NCBI GenBank assembly: GCA_963803335.1 | Contig: CAWDME010000016.1 | Coordinates: 124,001 to 188,000 of the forward strand | Length of the DNA stretch: 64,000 nucleotides | From: DASSUW01 sp963803335 | GTDB lineage: Bacteria > Actinomycetota > Thermoleophilia > Solirubrobacterales > Solirubrobacteraceae | Direction of reading: 5' to 3' | In this document: positions 32,990-40,599 of the stretch, piece after piece | Position numbering within the stretch: the stretch's first letter is position 1 | Layout: every line of letters starts with the position of its first letter | Translations under genes and position numbers: made by a program | Notes under the pieces: model-generated | Databases searched by the model: none | Told to the model about the DNA's origin: nothing | The model's input: only the letters and a program-made list of their open reading frames with translations

Positions 32990-33017
32990 ACCCTACCGAC
33001 GACGCGGTCGCCCGCAA
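32990..33017 (-). promoter_or_regulatory. candidate promoter of DGPF-ECF42 operon
   Basis: On the minus strand, TTGCGG (33017-33012), a 16-base spacer and TAGGGT (32995-32990), about 48 bases before ATG 32942. The match to housekeeping consensus is fair; autoregulation by the ECF factor is not visible. Confidence 0.3.
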
Positions 33018-33040
33018 GCGACAAAGCTGGCACGTGGCCG

Positions 33041-33289
33041 CTATTGATCGTCGCGCCAGCGCAGGTGCTCGACGATCCGGTGGGAGTCGCAGATCGCCTC
33101 GCGGCCGATGACGAGCAGCGGCACCCGGGTCTGGCCCGTCAGCTCGTCGACCTCGGTGCGCGCCGACTGCCGCCACGGCACGCGCCGCTCGTCGACCTCG
33201 ATTCCGCGTCGCTTCAGCTCACGCGCCACGCGCCCGCACGCGCACATCCAGTTGGTGCCCATGCGGCAGCGGTACAGGACGACGGTCAC
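33041..33289 (-). CDS. glutaredoxin-like small protein
   Basis: 82 residues, GTG start overlapping the epimerase stop by GTGA. A thioredoxin-fold protein: first strand TVVLYRCRM, then WMCACGRVARELKRRGIEV with CxC in place of the usual CxxC, the cis-Pro strand TRVPLLVIG and a C-terminal DSHRIVEHLRW helix typical of glutaredoxin or GST N-terminal domains. The altered active site makes an ordinary disulfide reductase role uncertain. It is cotranscribed with the upstream epimerase gene. Confidence 0.75.
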   Translation of the reverse strand: MTVVLYRCRMGTNWMCACGRVARELKRRGIEVDERRVPWRQSARTEVDELTGQTRVPLLVIGREAICDSHRIVEHLRWRDDQ

Positions 33290-34323
33290 GGCAGCAGCCT
33301 CGCCGCCCGGCCGGCAACCCGCAGGGCGAGCGGCTGGCGGCGGCCGTTGCGCGCCAGCCGATCCCCGAGCCGCTCCTCGTACCAGCGCACCGTCGCCTCG
33401 ACGGTGTCCTCGTGCGGCCGCGTGGTCCAGCCGAGCTCACGCCGCGCCTTCGCCGACCGGTATGTCCACCAGTGCGCGGCGGCGCGCACTTCGGAAGGCG
33501 TGACCATGGGCCGGCCGGGCGCCCGCACCACCGTCTCGGCGAGGGCGAGCGCGACGCGCCGCGGCAGCTTCACCGCCGGGCCTTCGATGCCGGAGACGAG
33601 CGCGAGCTCGCCGAACAAGCGCTCCCACGTGTAGTTGCGGGTGCCGAGGATGTAGCGCTCGCCGGTGCGGCCCCGCTCATCACACAGGAGCAGGCCCGCC
33701 GCGACGTCCTCGACGTCGACGATGCAGATCGCGCCGTCGACGTACGCGGCGATGCGGCGCAGCAGGAAGCGGCGGACGACGTCCGTCGACGAGCGGCCCT
33801 CGTCGCCGCGGCCGAGCACGTGGCCCGGGTTGGCGACGACGACGTCGAGCCCGCGCGCCGCCACCCGCAGCGCCTCGACCTCCGCCACGTGCTTGGCGTC
33901 GGCGTACGGGATCCCCAGGGGGCCGCTGTGCACGTGGCGCTCGTCGTTCGCGCCGCCGCGGCGCGCCGGGCCGATCGCGGCGACCGAGGACACGTACACG
34001 ACGCGCTCGACGCGCTCGGCCAGGCACGCGTCGAGCACCGTGCGCGTGCCCTCGGCGTTGACGCGCAGGACCTCGGCGGCGCCCTTGCGCAGGTTCGTCG
34101 TGCCGGCGACGTGGAAGGCGCGGTCGACGCCGCGGGCGGCCCGGCGCATCGCCTGCGGATCGGTGATGTCGGCGGTCACGCGCTCGACGTCGAGCCCCTC
34201 GAGCGTCGAGAGCTTCGACGACGACCGCACCGACACGCGCACGTCGTCGCCGCGCGCGAGCAGCGCGCGCACGAGGTGCGAGCCGATGAACCCGGTCCCC
34301 CCGGTGACGAGCACCCGAGCCAC
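33286..34323 (-). CDS. NAD-dependent epimerase/dehydratase (extended SDR)
   Basis: 345 residues, GTG start. Rossmann motif VLVTGGTGFIGSHLVRALL at the N-terminus, FHVAGTTNLRKG (active-site wall), VVYVSSVAAIG (Ser) and YADAKHVAEVEAL (catalytic Tyr and Lys), followed by NPGHVLG. The organisation resembles dihydroflavonol-4-reductase/HpnA-like SDRs that act on sugar-nucleotides, sterols or hopanoid precursors. The downstream glutaredoxin-like gene overlaps it. TATCCT lies 6 bases upstream of the start, giving a leaderless message. Confidence 0.88.
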   Translation of the reverse strand: MARVLVTGGTGFIGSHLVRALLARGDDVRVSVRSSSKLSTLEGLDVERVTADITDPQAMRRAARGVDRAFHVAGTTNLRKGAAEVLRVNAEGTRTVLDACLAERVERVVYVSSVAAIGPARRGGANDERHVHSGPLGIPYADAKHVAEVEALRVAARGLDVVVANPGHVLGRGDEGRSSTDVVRRFLLRRIAAYVDGAICIVDVEDVAAGLLLCDERGRTGERYILGTRNYTWERLFGELALVSGIEGPAVKLPRRVALALAETVVRAPGRPMVTPSEVRAAAHWWTYRSAKARRELGWTTRPHEDTVEATVRWYEERLGDRLARNGRRQPLALRVAGRAARLLP

Positions 34324-34329
34324 GGCGCG

Positions 34330-34335
34330 AGGATA
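34330..34335 (-). promoter_or_regulatory. -10 box, leaderless promoter of epimerase gene
   Basis: TATCCT on the minus strand, 6 bases before GTG 34323. It overlaps by two bases the plus-strand -10 box of the divergent DegV gene. Confidence 0.45.
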
Positions 34336-34339
34336 GGCT
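34334..34339 (+). promoter_or_regulatory. -10 box, leaderless promoter of DegV gene
   Basis: TAGGCT, 7 bases before ATG 34347. Overlap with the opposing -10 box means that only one polymerase can occupy this 23-base gap at a time. Confidence 0.45.
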
Positions 34340-34346
34340 GCCCGCC

Positions 34347-35219
34347 ATGCCAGACGTCGCGGTCGTCACCGATACGACCCAGTACATCCCGCTGGAGATC
34401 ATGGAGCGGCACGCCATCCACCTCGTCTCCCTGTACGTGAACTGGGACGGACGGACCGACCGCGAGAGCGACCTCGGCGACTACGACGGCTTCTACGACC
34501 ACATGCGCACGGCCGCGACGCTGCCGAGCACGTCGCAGCCGTCGGTCGGCGACTTCCTCACCGTCTGGGAGCCGCTGCTCGAGAACAGCGAAGCGCTGCT
34601 TTCGATCCACCTCTCGGGCGGCATCTCAGGCACCGTCGGGGCGGCGCAGCAGGCGCGCGACGCGCTGATCGAGCGCGGCATCGCCCCCGAGCGGATCGCG
34701 GTGCTGGACTCCGAGACCGGCTGCGCGGGCCACGGGCTGATGGCGATCGCCGCCGCCAACGCCGTGCGCGGCGGCGCCGACCTGCAGGGCGCGACGGACG
34801 CCGCGCGAGCACTGCGCGAGCGCATGAAGATCATCTTCGCCGTTGACACGCTCGAGTACCTGCGCCGCGGCGGCCGGATCGGGGCCGCGCAGGCGTACGT
34901 CGGCTCGGCGCTGAAGATCAAGCCGATCCTCACGATCGAGCGCGAGATCCTGCCGATCGAGCGAGTGCGGACCGCCGGCCGCGCGATGGAGCGCCTTGTC
35001 GGCCACCTGAAGGACTGCCACGACTCGGGCGCCGACGTGTTCTTCATCCAGCACATCCAGGCCTACGACGTGGTCGAGAAGCTGGTCGAGCGCGGCCGCG
35101 AGATCTACGGCCGCGAGCCGGAGTTCGTGTCCGAGATCGGCCCGGTGATCGGCGCCCACGTGGGCCCGGGCCTGTTCGGCGTCACGGGGCTGCCGAGCTC
35201 GGTTCTGGGCCCGGTGTAG
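34347..35219 (+). CDS. DegV-family fatty-acid-binding protein
   Basis: 290 residues. N-terminal VAVVTDTTQYIP and the STSQPSVGDFLTVWEPL segment (Thr/Ser-Gln-Pro motif) belong to DegV/FakB; HLSGGISGTVGAA holds the fatty-acid carboxylate-binding Ser, and DTLEYLRRGGRIG is the second signature. FakB-type proteins present exogenous fatty acids to the FakA kinase; no fakA is nearby. The last 38 bases overlap the 3' end of the convergent AI-2E-family gene. Confidence 0.9.
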   Translation: MPDVAVVTDTTQYIPLEIMERHAIHLVSLYVNWDGRTDRESDLGDYDGFYDHMRTAATLPSTSQPSVGDFLTVWEPLLENSEALLSIHLSGGISGTVGAAQQARDALIERGIAPERIAVLDSETGCAGHGLMAIAAANAVRGGADLQGATDAARALRERMKIIFAVDTLEYLRRGGRIGAAQAYVGSALKIKPILTIEREILPIERVRTAGRAMERLVGHLKDCHDSGADVFFIQHIQAYDVVEKLVERGREIYGREPEFVSEIGPVIGAHVGPGLFGVTGLPSSVLGPV

Positions 35220-36300
35220 TCGCGGCGCCCGGGACGATCGCCAGCCGGCGCAGCGTCACGTACTCGCGGATCGTGATCTGGATCGCGGCGGCGACCGGAA
35301 TCGCCAGCAGCGCGCCGAGCACGCCGAACAGCGTCGAGCCGAACAGCACGGAGATGAGCACGATCAGCGGCTCGAGCTGGACCGCGCGGGCCTGGATGCG
35401 CGGCTGGATGACGTTGTTCTCGACCTGCTGGTAGACGATCGCGTAGATCGCCCAGATGATCGTGGCGACCGGGAAGTCCGAGAAGACCGTGACGATCCCG
35501 ACGATGATCGCGCCGAGCGTGGCGCCGACCAGCGGCACGAGGTCGAGGAGGAAGACGATCACCGCGAGCGGCAGCGCGTACGGGACGCCGAGGATCATCA
35601 GCATGATCCAGCTCGTCACGCCCGCCACCGTGGCCTGCACGAGCGCGCCGGCGACGTAGTTGCCGATCGCGGTGGCGATGCGGCCGAACAGGTTGTTCAG
35701 CCACTCCTCGCGGTCGGGCCCGTACTGGCGCGCCCAGGCGTCGAGGAAGCGCCGCCCGCTGCTGACCATGAAGATCGACAGGACGATGATCGTGACGGCG
35801 GCGAAGATCGAGTTCACGAGCCCGAGGCCGATGTCGCTGAGCAGGCCGGCCGCGTCGCCGAGCTTGGCCGGCAGCTTCTTGGCCTGATCCTCGAGCTGCC
35901 CCGTGATGTCGTAGTCCTTCTGCAGCTTGCGCAGCTGGTCGTTGTTGTTGACGAAGTCCGTCATTTGCTGCGCGTAGTCGGGCAGGTTCTGCACGAGGTT
36001 GTTGCCCTGCGTGACGATCGGCGGCACGAGCAGCCCGATCAGCACGAACGGCGTGAGGATGAGTGCCACGTAGACGGCCGCGACGGCCAGCCCGCGCTTC
36101 ATCCAGCGCTGCAGGAACGTGATCGGGCCCGACAGCGCGATCGCGATGAAGCCGGCGATGAAGATCCACGTCAGCGGCTTGCGCAGGATGTAGATCAGCA
36201 GCAGCGTCAGCACGACGGCGACGACGACCAGCACCGTGCGCAGGACGGCGCGCACGGTGAGGAACTGCGGAGGCGCGGGCGGCGGGACGATCGCGGCCAT
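35182..36300 (-). CDS. AI-2E family transporter-like membrane protein
   Basis: 372 residues from ATG 36300. Seven or eight membrane helices in the AI-2E (UPF0118/YdiK-PerM) pattern: two N-terminal helices (TVLVVVAVVLTLLLIYIL, WIFIAGFIAIALSG), an amphipathic region (QGNNLVQNLPDYAQQMTDFV) and the C-terminal block VPLVGATLGAIIVGIVTV, QQVENNVIQPRI, GVLGALLAIPVAAAIQI. Members export or exchange small molecules or ions; substrate is unknown. A 17-base perfect hairpin touches the start codon and replaces a ribosome binding site. Confidence 0.88.
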   Translation of the reverse strand: MAAIVPPPAPPQFLTVRAVLRTVLVVVAVVLTLLLIYILRKPLTWIFIAGFIAIALSGPITFLQRWMKRGLAVAAVYVALILTPFVLIGLLVPPIVTQGNNLVQNLPDYAQQMTDFVNNNDQLRKLQKDYDITGQLEDQAKKLPAKLGDAAGLLSDIGLGLVNSIFAAVTIIVLSIFMVSSGRRFLDAWARQYGPDREEWLNNLFGRIATAIGNYVAGALVQATVAGVTSWIMLMILGVPYALPLAVIVFLLDLVPLVGATLGAIIVGIVTVFSDFPVATIIWAIYAIVYQQVENNVIQPRIQARAVQLEPLIVLISVLFGSTLFGVLGALLAIPVAAAIQITIREYVTLRRLAIVPGAATTPGPEPSSAAP

Positions 36301-36317
36301 GCGAACCCAGGGTTCGC
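36301..36317 (-). promoter_or_regulatory. 17-base perfect hairpin abutting start codon
   Basis: GCGAACCC-T-GGGTTCGC on the minus strand, 8-base arms, ending at the base before ATG 36300. It occupies the place of a Shine-Dalgarno sequence, so it could block initiation in RNA or be a repressor operator in DNA. Confidence 0.45.
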
Positions 36318-36343
36318 CGCGCGGCGCCGAACGCCTGCCGGTA

Positions 36344-36661
36344 TCAGTGCGGGCCCAGCGACCGGTAGACGCGCTTGGCGGCAGGCAGCCAGCCGAACAG
36401 GAGCGCCAGCGCCGCGTGGCGCCCCTCGGCGCGCCGCAGCGCCCGGCGGGCCTGGCGCTGGCTGTAGCGCGCGAGGTAGAGGAGCTGCTCGGCGTCCTCG
36501 AGATCGGCGTACGCGTCGCCGCTTTCGGGCATCGCGCGATAGCGTCGTGCGGCCTCGGCCTGCTCCGCCGCCTGACGAGCGACGAGTCGGTCGACGGCCG
36601 CGCACCGTCCGCGCAGCTGTTCGAGCTTGGAGAGCCCCACCTCCCCATACGGTATCGCCAT
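36344..36661 (-). CDS. small hypothetical protein, helical
   Basis: 105 residues from ATG 36661. Mostly helical and highly charged (GLSKLEQLRGRCAAVDRLVA, EDAEQLLYLARYSQRQARRA), ending in a short hydrophobic patch (HAALALLFGWLPAAKRV). No family recognised. It sits between the AI-2E-type gene (43 bases away) and a divergent cupin gene, and its composition fits a real small protein, but support is modest because antisense frames in this GC-rich region are also long. Confidence 0.5.
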   Translation of the reverse strand: MAIPYGEVGLSKLEQLRGRCAAVDRLVARQAAEQAEAARRYRAMPESGDAYADLEDAEQLLYLARYSQRQARRALRRAEGRHAALALLFGWLPAAKRVYRSLGPH

Positions 36662-36708
36662 GTTCGTGCGCTCAACGTCAGTAGCGCGCACCGGGTACAC
36701 CATGCGTC

Positions 36709-37131
36709 ATGGCGACCGACTACGCGATCGTGCATCCCGACGACGTCAAGGACCACTACGCGGGCAGCGACGTGCCCGGCGAGTTCCGCCGGCTGACCGA
36801 AGCGCTCGGCTGTGAGCAGCTCGCAGCCACGCTGATCCGCGTGCCGCCGCACTCCGACTTCGAGCAGGGCACCGGCCACTTTCACGACGAGATCGAGGAG
36901 CTGTACCTGGTCACGCGCGGGGAGCTGACCATGCGGTTCGGCGACGACGTGTGTGCCGTGCGCGCGCCCGCTGCGGTGCGCGTGCCGCCGCGCACGCCGC
37001 GCTCGCACCGCAACGAGGGCGACGAGGCCGTGGAGATGTGGGCGATCTCAGTGCAGCTCGGCCACGGCGACGCGACGAAGATCGACGACTTCTGGGAGGC
37101 CTCGCCGGAGGCCGCGCAGCGGCGGTCCTAG
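36709..37131 (+). CDS. cupin domain protein
   Basis: 140 residues from ATG 36709. Single cupin barrel: motif 1 GTGHFHDEIEELYLVTRGE (two His and one Glu as metal ligands), motif 2 VRVPPRTPRSHRNEG with the last His. The N-terminus HPDDVKDHYAGSDVPGEFR resembles cupins that accompany small-molecule metabolism; no substrate can be assigned. The stop overlaps the convergent SnoaL-like gene by 4 bases. Confidence 0.82.
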   Translation: MATDYAIVHPDDVKDHYAGSDVPGEFRRLTEALGCEQLAATLIRVPPHSDFEQGTGHFHDEIEELYLVTRGELTMRFGDDVCAVRAPAAVRVPPRTPRSHRNEGDEAVEMWAISVQLGHGDATKIDDFWEASPEAAQRRS

Positions 37132-37508
37132 CCGTCGATCGGGCGAAAGCCCGAGCACACCGAGCGCATCCAGCCGATCTTCCCGTCGCGCTCTGCGAGG
37201 TAGACCTGCTGCTCGACGAGGAACAGCCCGTCCGGGTTGCGGACGCGGAAGCGATACCCGACCCGCTCGCGGTCGGCGAACGAGTCGGTCTCGAGGTGCT
37301 CGAGCGCCTCGATCTCGTCCGAGTCCTCGAACCACTGGCGCAGGATGTCCGCGATCGCCGTGTCGGCATCACCGGCCTCCCACACGCGGCGCGGCGTGAG
37401 GCCGCGGAAGTCGACCTCCGGATGCAGCAGGTCCCGGATGTGGGCGAAGTCCTTGGCCGCCAGCGCCCGCGCGAAGTCGGTGCCCAGCGTCGTCGTCATC
37501 GGGTCCAT
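37128..37508 (-). CDS. SnoaL/NTF2-like protein
   Basis: 126 residues from ATG 37508 with GAGAGG 8 bases upstream; an ATG at 37499 is also possible. The cone-shaped NTF2-like fold is suggested by FARALAAKDFAHIRDLLHPEVDFRGL at the N-terminus, the typical opening of SnoaL-like domains, followed by alternating strands (RVGYRFRVRNPDGLFLVEQQVYL). Members include isomerases, limonene epoxide hydrolases and orphan binding proteins. No catalytic pattern stands out. Confidence 0.75.
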   Translation of the reverse strand: MDPMTTTLGTDFARALAAKDFAHIRDLLHPEVDFRGLTPRRVWEAGDADTAIADILRQWFEDSDEIEALEHLETDSFADRERVGYRFRVRNPDGLFLVEQQVYLAERDGKIGWMRSVCSGFRPIDG

Positions 37509-37520
37509 CGGGTGATCCTC

Positions 37521-37913
37521 TCACGGCCATTCGCCGAGCGGGTGGCCAACCTCCCATTCGTGCCCGAAGGGATCCTTGAGACGGCCCAGCCGCCAGCCGT
37601 GCTCGGCCTGCACAGCGCTCGTCTCGACGGCACCCGCGGCGACGGCGGCGGCGAGGACGTTCTCGGGATCGTCGACGACGAGCAGCATCCGGCCGGTGGC
37701 GCCGCCGATGTCCGCGGGGTTGAAGCGGCCCATGTCGCCCGAACCGTTCGAGACCCAGAAGCGCGCGCCGCCGACGTCGAGCTGGGCGACGACGTCCAGC
37801 GCACCGGGGCCGTCGATCCGATGCTTGACCACCGCGTGGAACGCCCGTTCGTAGAAGGCGACGGCCGCCGGGCCGTCGCCGACCCACAGCTCCGGCTGGA
37901 GCTGCGCAGTCAC
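37521..37913 (-). CDS. VOC-family (glyoxalase/bleomycin resistance fold) protein
   Basis: 130 residues. Two beta-alpha-beta-beta-beta modules: QLQPELWVGDGPAAVAFYERAFHA opens the first, VVDDPENVLAAAVAAGA starts the second, and DPFGHEWEVG near the end carries the usual metal-site position. It resembles the PhnB/YdhR-like sub-branch of VOC proteins. Substrate unknown. It lies 4 bases after the SDR-like gene and 12 bases before the SnoaL-like gene, so the three may form one transcript. Confidence 0.82.
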   Translation of the reverse strand: MTAQLQPELWVGDGPAAVAFYERAFHAVVKHRIDGPGALDVVAQLDVGGARFWVSNGSGDMGRFNPADIGGATGRMLLVVDDPENVLAAAVAAGAVETSAVQAEHGWRLGRLKDPFGHEWEVGHPLGEWP

Positions 37914-37917
37914 GGCT

Positions 37918-38643
37918 CTACGGCACCCAGCGCTCGCCCAGCGGCGTGACCTGCAGCTCGTGCGTGGCAGCGCGAGCGCCCTGCTCGCCGAGGAAGCGCA
38001 CGGCCTCGGCGATCTCGTGCGGATCGGCGAGCGTGGCCGGGTCGACGCCCTCGCGCGTGCCGACGAGCGGCTGGATGCCGGCGTCGACGATCAGCAGCGC
38101 AACGTGGATGCCGCGCTCGCGCAGCTCGAGCGCCGCGGCCTGGGTGATCGCGCGCACGGCGAACGCGCCCGCGGCCCACAGGCCGCGCCCGGGCATCGCG
38201 CGCCGCGATGACCCGCCGGTGACCTGGATGATCGTCGCCGGGCGGCCGGCGGCGACCAGGAAGCGCGCCGTGGAGGACAGGAACGTGAACGCCGCCCGCG
38301 GCGGCGCGGCCGCCCATGCGTCGAAGGCATCCGGCGCCGCCTCGGCGAGCGGCCCGCCGCCGAACGGCCCCGTCCGCGGCCCGCCGTAGGCCGAGGCGGC
38401 GTTGACAACGAGATCGAGCGGGCCGTTCGCCTGCGCGGTCTGCTCGAGCGCCTCCATGACGCTCGCCGCATCGGTCACGTCGGCGCGGATCGGGAGCGCG
38501 CCTAGGTCGGCGACGCCCGCGAGCGTCTCATCCGACCGCGCGACTCCGGCCACGCTCCAGCCCGCGCCGGCCAGCGTGCCGATGATCGCCTTCCCCAGGT
38601 TGCGCGCCCCGAACACGAGCGCGCTGCGGGGCGCCTCGGCCAT
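37918..38643 (-). CDS. SDR-fold protein lacking catalytic Tyr and Lys
   Basis: 241 residues. The Rossmann start SALVFGARNLGKAIIGTLAGAG and NAASAYGG (NAG-like) are SDR features. Where a classical SDR has YxxxK, the aligned segment reads WAAGAFAVRAITQAAALEL: Trp156 replaces Tyr and Ala160 replaces Lys, while the following helix is perfectly SDR-like. The PG turn after the next strand is DAG. It may bind a nucleotide without reductase activity, serving as a regulator or scaffold. Transcribed with a VOC-fold gene 4 bases downstream. Confidence 0.8.
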   Translation of the reverse strand: MAEAPRSALVFGARNLGKAIIGTLAGAGWSVAGVARSDETLAGVADLGALPIRADVTDAASVMEALEQTAQANGPLDLVVNAASAYGGPRTGPFGGGPLAEAAPDAFDAWAAAPPRAAFTFLSSTARFLVAAGRPATIIQVTGGSSRRAMPGRGLWAAGAFAVRAITQAAALELRERGIHVALLIVDAGIQPLVGTREGVDPATLADPHEIAEAVRFLGEQGARAATHELQVTPLGERWVP

Positions 38644-38650
38644 AGCTGCT

Positions 38651-38902
38651 CTAGCGCCAGTCGTATTCGCGCGACTTGCGGCGGCCGGTGAGCAGGCCGG
38701 TCATCGCCGCGATGCCGCCGCCGACGACGAAGCCCGCCACGGCGGCGCCGATCAGCACCTGCTTGCGGTGGCGCTCGAACTGGCCGCGCCAGTCGGTGGC
38801 CTTCGTCACCTCGCCGCGCAGTCGCTCGACGGCCTGCCCGAGCTCGGCGCGGTTGACCTCGATCGACTCGCGGATCTGCTCGGCGGAGCGTGTCTCGGCC
38901 AT
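38651..38902 (-). CDS. DUF3618-type membrane protein
   Basis: 83 residues. N-terminal RSAEQIRESIEVNRAELGQAVERLRGEV is the DUF3618 coiled helix, followed by one membrane helix (VLIGAAVAGFVVGGGIAAMTGLL) and a basic tail. The start codon shares a base with the stop of the holin-X-type gene. This type of gene is the usual last member of the actinobacterial envelope cluster seen here. Role unknown; probably a membrane-bound structural or stress protein. Confidence 0.82.
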   Translation of the reverse strand: MAETRSAEQIRESIEVNRAELGQAVERLRGEVTKATDWRGQFERHRKQVLIGAAVAGFVVGGGIAAMTGLLTGRRKSREYDWR

Positions 38903-39366
38903 CAGCCGCGCACCTCCTCACGCGTCGCGGGGACGTCGCGCGGGCCCTGGAGCGACGCCGGGTGGGCGCTCGTCACGGTCTCCTTGATGAGCTTGCCCTC
39001 CTCGATCGCCATCTGCGGCACGGGCGGCGAGCCGCGCTTGATGAGCCGGAACGCGACCAGGGCGGCGATCGCGCCGAAGACGAACAGCAGGACGGCGACG
39101 ATCAGGTAGCCGAGCCACGGGCTGTTGACATCGCCCTCGATGAGCTCCCAGATCAGCCACGCGAGCGAGTGCAGCAGGTAGATCAGGCCGAAGACGGCGA
39201 AGATGCCGGCGGTGATCCCGACGACGGCGCCCGTAAGGAGCTTCTTGGTGCTGTCCATCACCTCGGTCTTGGCGAGCTCGATCTCCTCACGGATGAGGAG
39301 CGACGCCTTCTCGGTGATGTCCTGGATCGCCTGGCCGAGGTCTGATGTGTCGTTGTCGTTTGCCAT
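38902..39366 (-). CDS. holin-X/DUF1469-type membrane protein
   Basis: 154 residues. An amphipathic N-terminal helix (IQDITEKASLLIREEIELAKTE) is the signature of the Phage_holin_3_6 (putative actinobacterial Holin-X) family, followed by two membrane helices (LLTGAVVGITAGIFAVFGLIYLL and WLGYLIVAVLLFVFGAIAALVAF) and a polar tail. Despite the name, these chromosomal genes are not phage lysis genes; they occur in this envelope cluster. Middle gene of a four-gene operon. Confidence 0.85.
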   Translation of the reverse strand: MANDNDTSDLGQAIQDITEKASLLIREEIELAKTEVMDSTKKLLTGAVVGITAGIFAVFGLIYLLHSLAWLIWELIEGDVNSPWLGYLIVAVLLFVFGAIAALVAFRLIKRGSPPVPQMAIEEGKLIKETVTSAHPASLQGPRDVPATREEVRG

Positions 39367-39368
39367 GG

Positions 39369-39854
39369 CTAGTCGAAGATCCGCTTGAGGATGCGGGCGA
39401 GGATGAACGCGCCCGCGAAGGTCGCACCGACCATCACCTCGGGGCGCTGGGCGGCGTCGGGAAGCTTGTCGGAGCCGGGGAACGCCGCGGTCGCGCCGGC
39501 CACGGACGCCTGCGCGTCGGGATCGCTGGCCGAGCCCGCGCCCGGCGAGGCGACCCGCGCCCCGGAGACGGAGCCGGCTCGGGCCTGCGCCTCCGCCTGC
39601 GCCTGCGCCGCGATCCGCTCGGCCTGCGCCCGCGCCCGGTCGGCCTCGGCGTGCACGCGCTCGGCCTTCTCACGCAGCCGCTTCTCCTTGCGCGAGAGCT
39701 TCTCCTCCTTCTCGGCCGCCGCCTCGGCCTCGTCGTGCGCGTGCGCGACCTCTTCCTGCGCGCGCCGCACGTCGGTGAGCGCGATGTTCTCGGCGTGCTC
39801 GGCCCCGCGCGCCTCGCTCTCCGTCAACGTCGGCTGGGTGTCTTCCTCGCTCAT
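39369..39854 (-). CDS. coiled-coil membrane-associated hypothetical protein
   Basis: 161 residues from ATG 39854 (ATGA overlap with the 45-residue gene upstream). Residues 20-90 are a long, highly charged coiled coil (RRAQEEVAHAHDEAEAAAEK, RAQAERIAAQAQAEAQARAG); a Ser/Ala-rich linker follows, and the C-terminus has one hydrophobic helix (EVMVGATFAGAFILARILKRIF). It could be a membrane-tethered spacer partner of the holin-X-type protein encoded 2 bases downstream. No named family. Confidence 0.75.
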   Translation of the reverse strand: MSEEDTQPTLTESEARGAEHAENIALTDVRRAQEEVAHAHDEAEAAAEKEEKLSRKEKRLREKAERVHAEADRARAQAERIAAQAQAEAQARAGSVSGARVASPGAGSASDPDAQASVAGATAAFPGSDKLPDAAQRPEVMVGATFAGAFILARILKRIFD

Positions 39855-39988
39855 TCCGGAGGATCTTCCCCGAAGACCCGGCGCCAAATCAGCGCCGCCG
39901 CCTTCGTCGTCACCACCGAGGCGAGTGCGCCCAGCCCGGCGAGAAGTCCTGCCCACAGCAGGCGCTTGACCATCTCGTTGTCGGTCAT
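39851..39988 (-). CDS. 45-residue DUF4235-like membrane peptide
   Basis: A very short gene: MTDNEMVKRLLWAGLLAGLG, then a second hydrophobic half and TTKAAALIWRRVFGEDPPE. It has one or two membrane helices with an Arg-Arg and acidic tail, resembling the core of DUF4235 proteins (KAA..W..V.GE.PP). The stop overlaps the next start by ATGA, and the order 45-mer, coiled coil, holin-X, DUF3618 repeats the known actinobacterial cluster. It is a real gene on context, although short. Confidence 0.72.
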   Translation of the reverse strand: MTDNEMVKRLLWAGLLAGLGALASVVTTKAAALIWRRVFGEDPPE

Positions 39989-39999
39989 GGCCCGGGAGT

Positions 40000-40599
40000 C
40001 TAGGCCTGCAGCCCGTCGCAGATCGTCCCGACCACGTAGTCCTTGGCGCGATCGTATGCCTCGTCGCCCTCATCGAGGGTGCCGAAGATCCAGCCCGTCA
40101 GGACCTGCTCGATGGCGCCATAGAACGCCATCGCGGCGAACTCGGCGGTGACGGTGTCGCGGAACTCGCCGCTGATCTGGGCCTGCCGGACGATCCCGGC
40201 GATCTGCCCGTAGGCCTCGGCGATTTTGGCCAGGTGCACAGCCCCGAAGGAGTTAGCCGCGCGCGTGACCTCGACGATGATGACCTTCATGAGGTCGGGG
40301 TCGTGGCGGTAGGACTCGATGATGAACGACGCGATCGCGTGCAGCTTGTCGCGGGCCGGGATCTGCTGCGCGTCGGTCTCGCGGATCGCCTCGAGCATGA
40401 CGTTCCAGCGCTCGAGGAACAGCGTGTCGAGCACCTCGTCCTTGGACTGGAAGTAGTGGTAGACGAGCCCGTAGGCGACTCCCGCCTCGTCGGCGATGTC
40501 GGAGACGCGGCAGGTGTGGAAACCTTGGCGCGCGAACACCCGCACCGCGGCGTCAAGGATCAGACGTCGCTTGTCGACCACGGAGCGAGCGGTAGCCAT
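40000..40599 (-). CDS. TetR-family transcriptional regulator
   Basis: 199 residues from ATG 40599. The HTH is classical TetR: ILDAAVRVFARQGFHTCRVSDIADEAGVAYGLVYHYFQSKDEVL. The C-terminal ligand domain (KLHAIASFIIESYRHDPDLMKVIIVEV) resembles FadR/YsiA-type TetR regulators of fatty-acid genes, but that is a weak match. It overlaps the nitrilase-like gene by one base (TGATG), so both come from one promoter, which carries a TTGACTG/CAGTCAA dyad at 41454-41469, its likely operator. Confidence 0.9.
   Translation of the reverse strand: MATARSVVDKRRLILDAAVRVFARQGFHTCRVSDIADEAGVAYGLVYHYFQSKDEVLDTLFLERWNVMLEAIRETDAQQIPARDKLHAIASFIIESYRHDPDLMKVIIVEVTRAANSFGAVHLAKIAEAYGQIAGIVRQAQISGEFRDTVTAEFAAMAFYGAIEQVLTGWIFGTLDEGDEAYDRAKDYVVGTICDGLQA

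Noticed and set aside
38651..39988. Prophage, because of the holin-X-type gene
   Set aside because: The genes are the chromosomal actinobacterial envelope cluster; no terminase, capsid, integrase or lysin gene is present.
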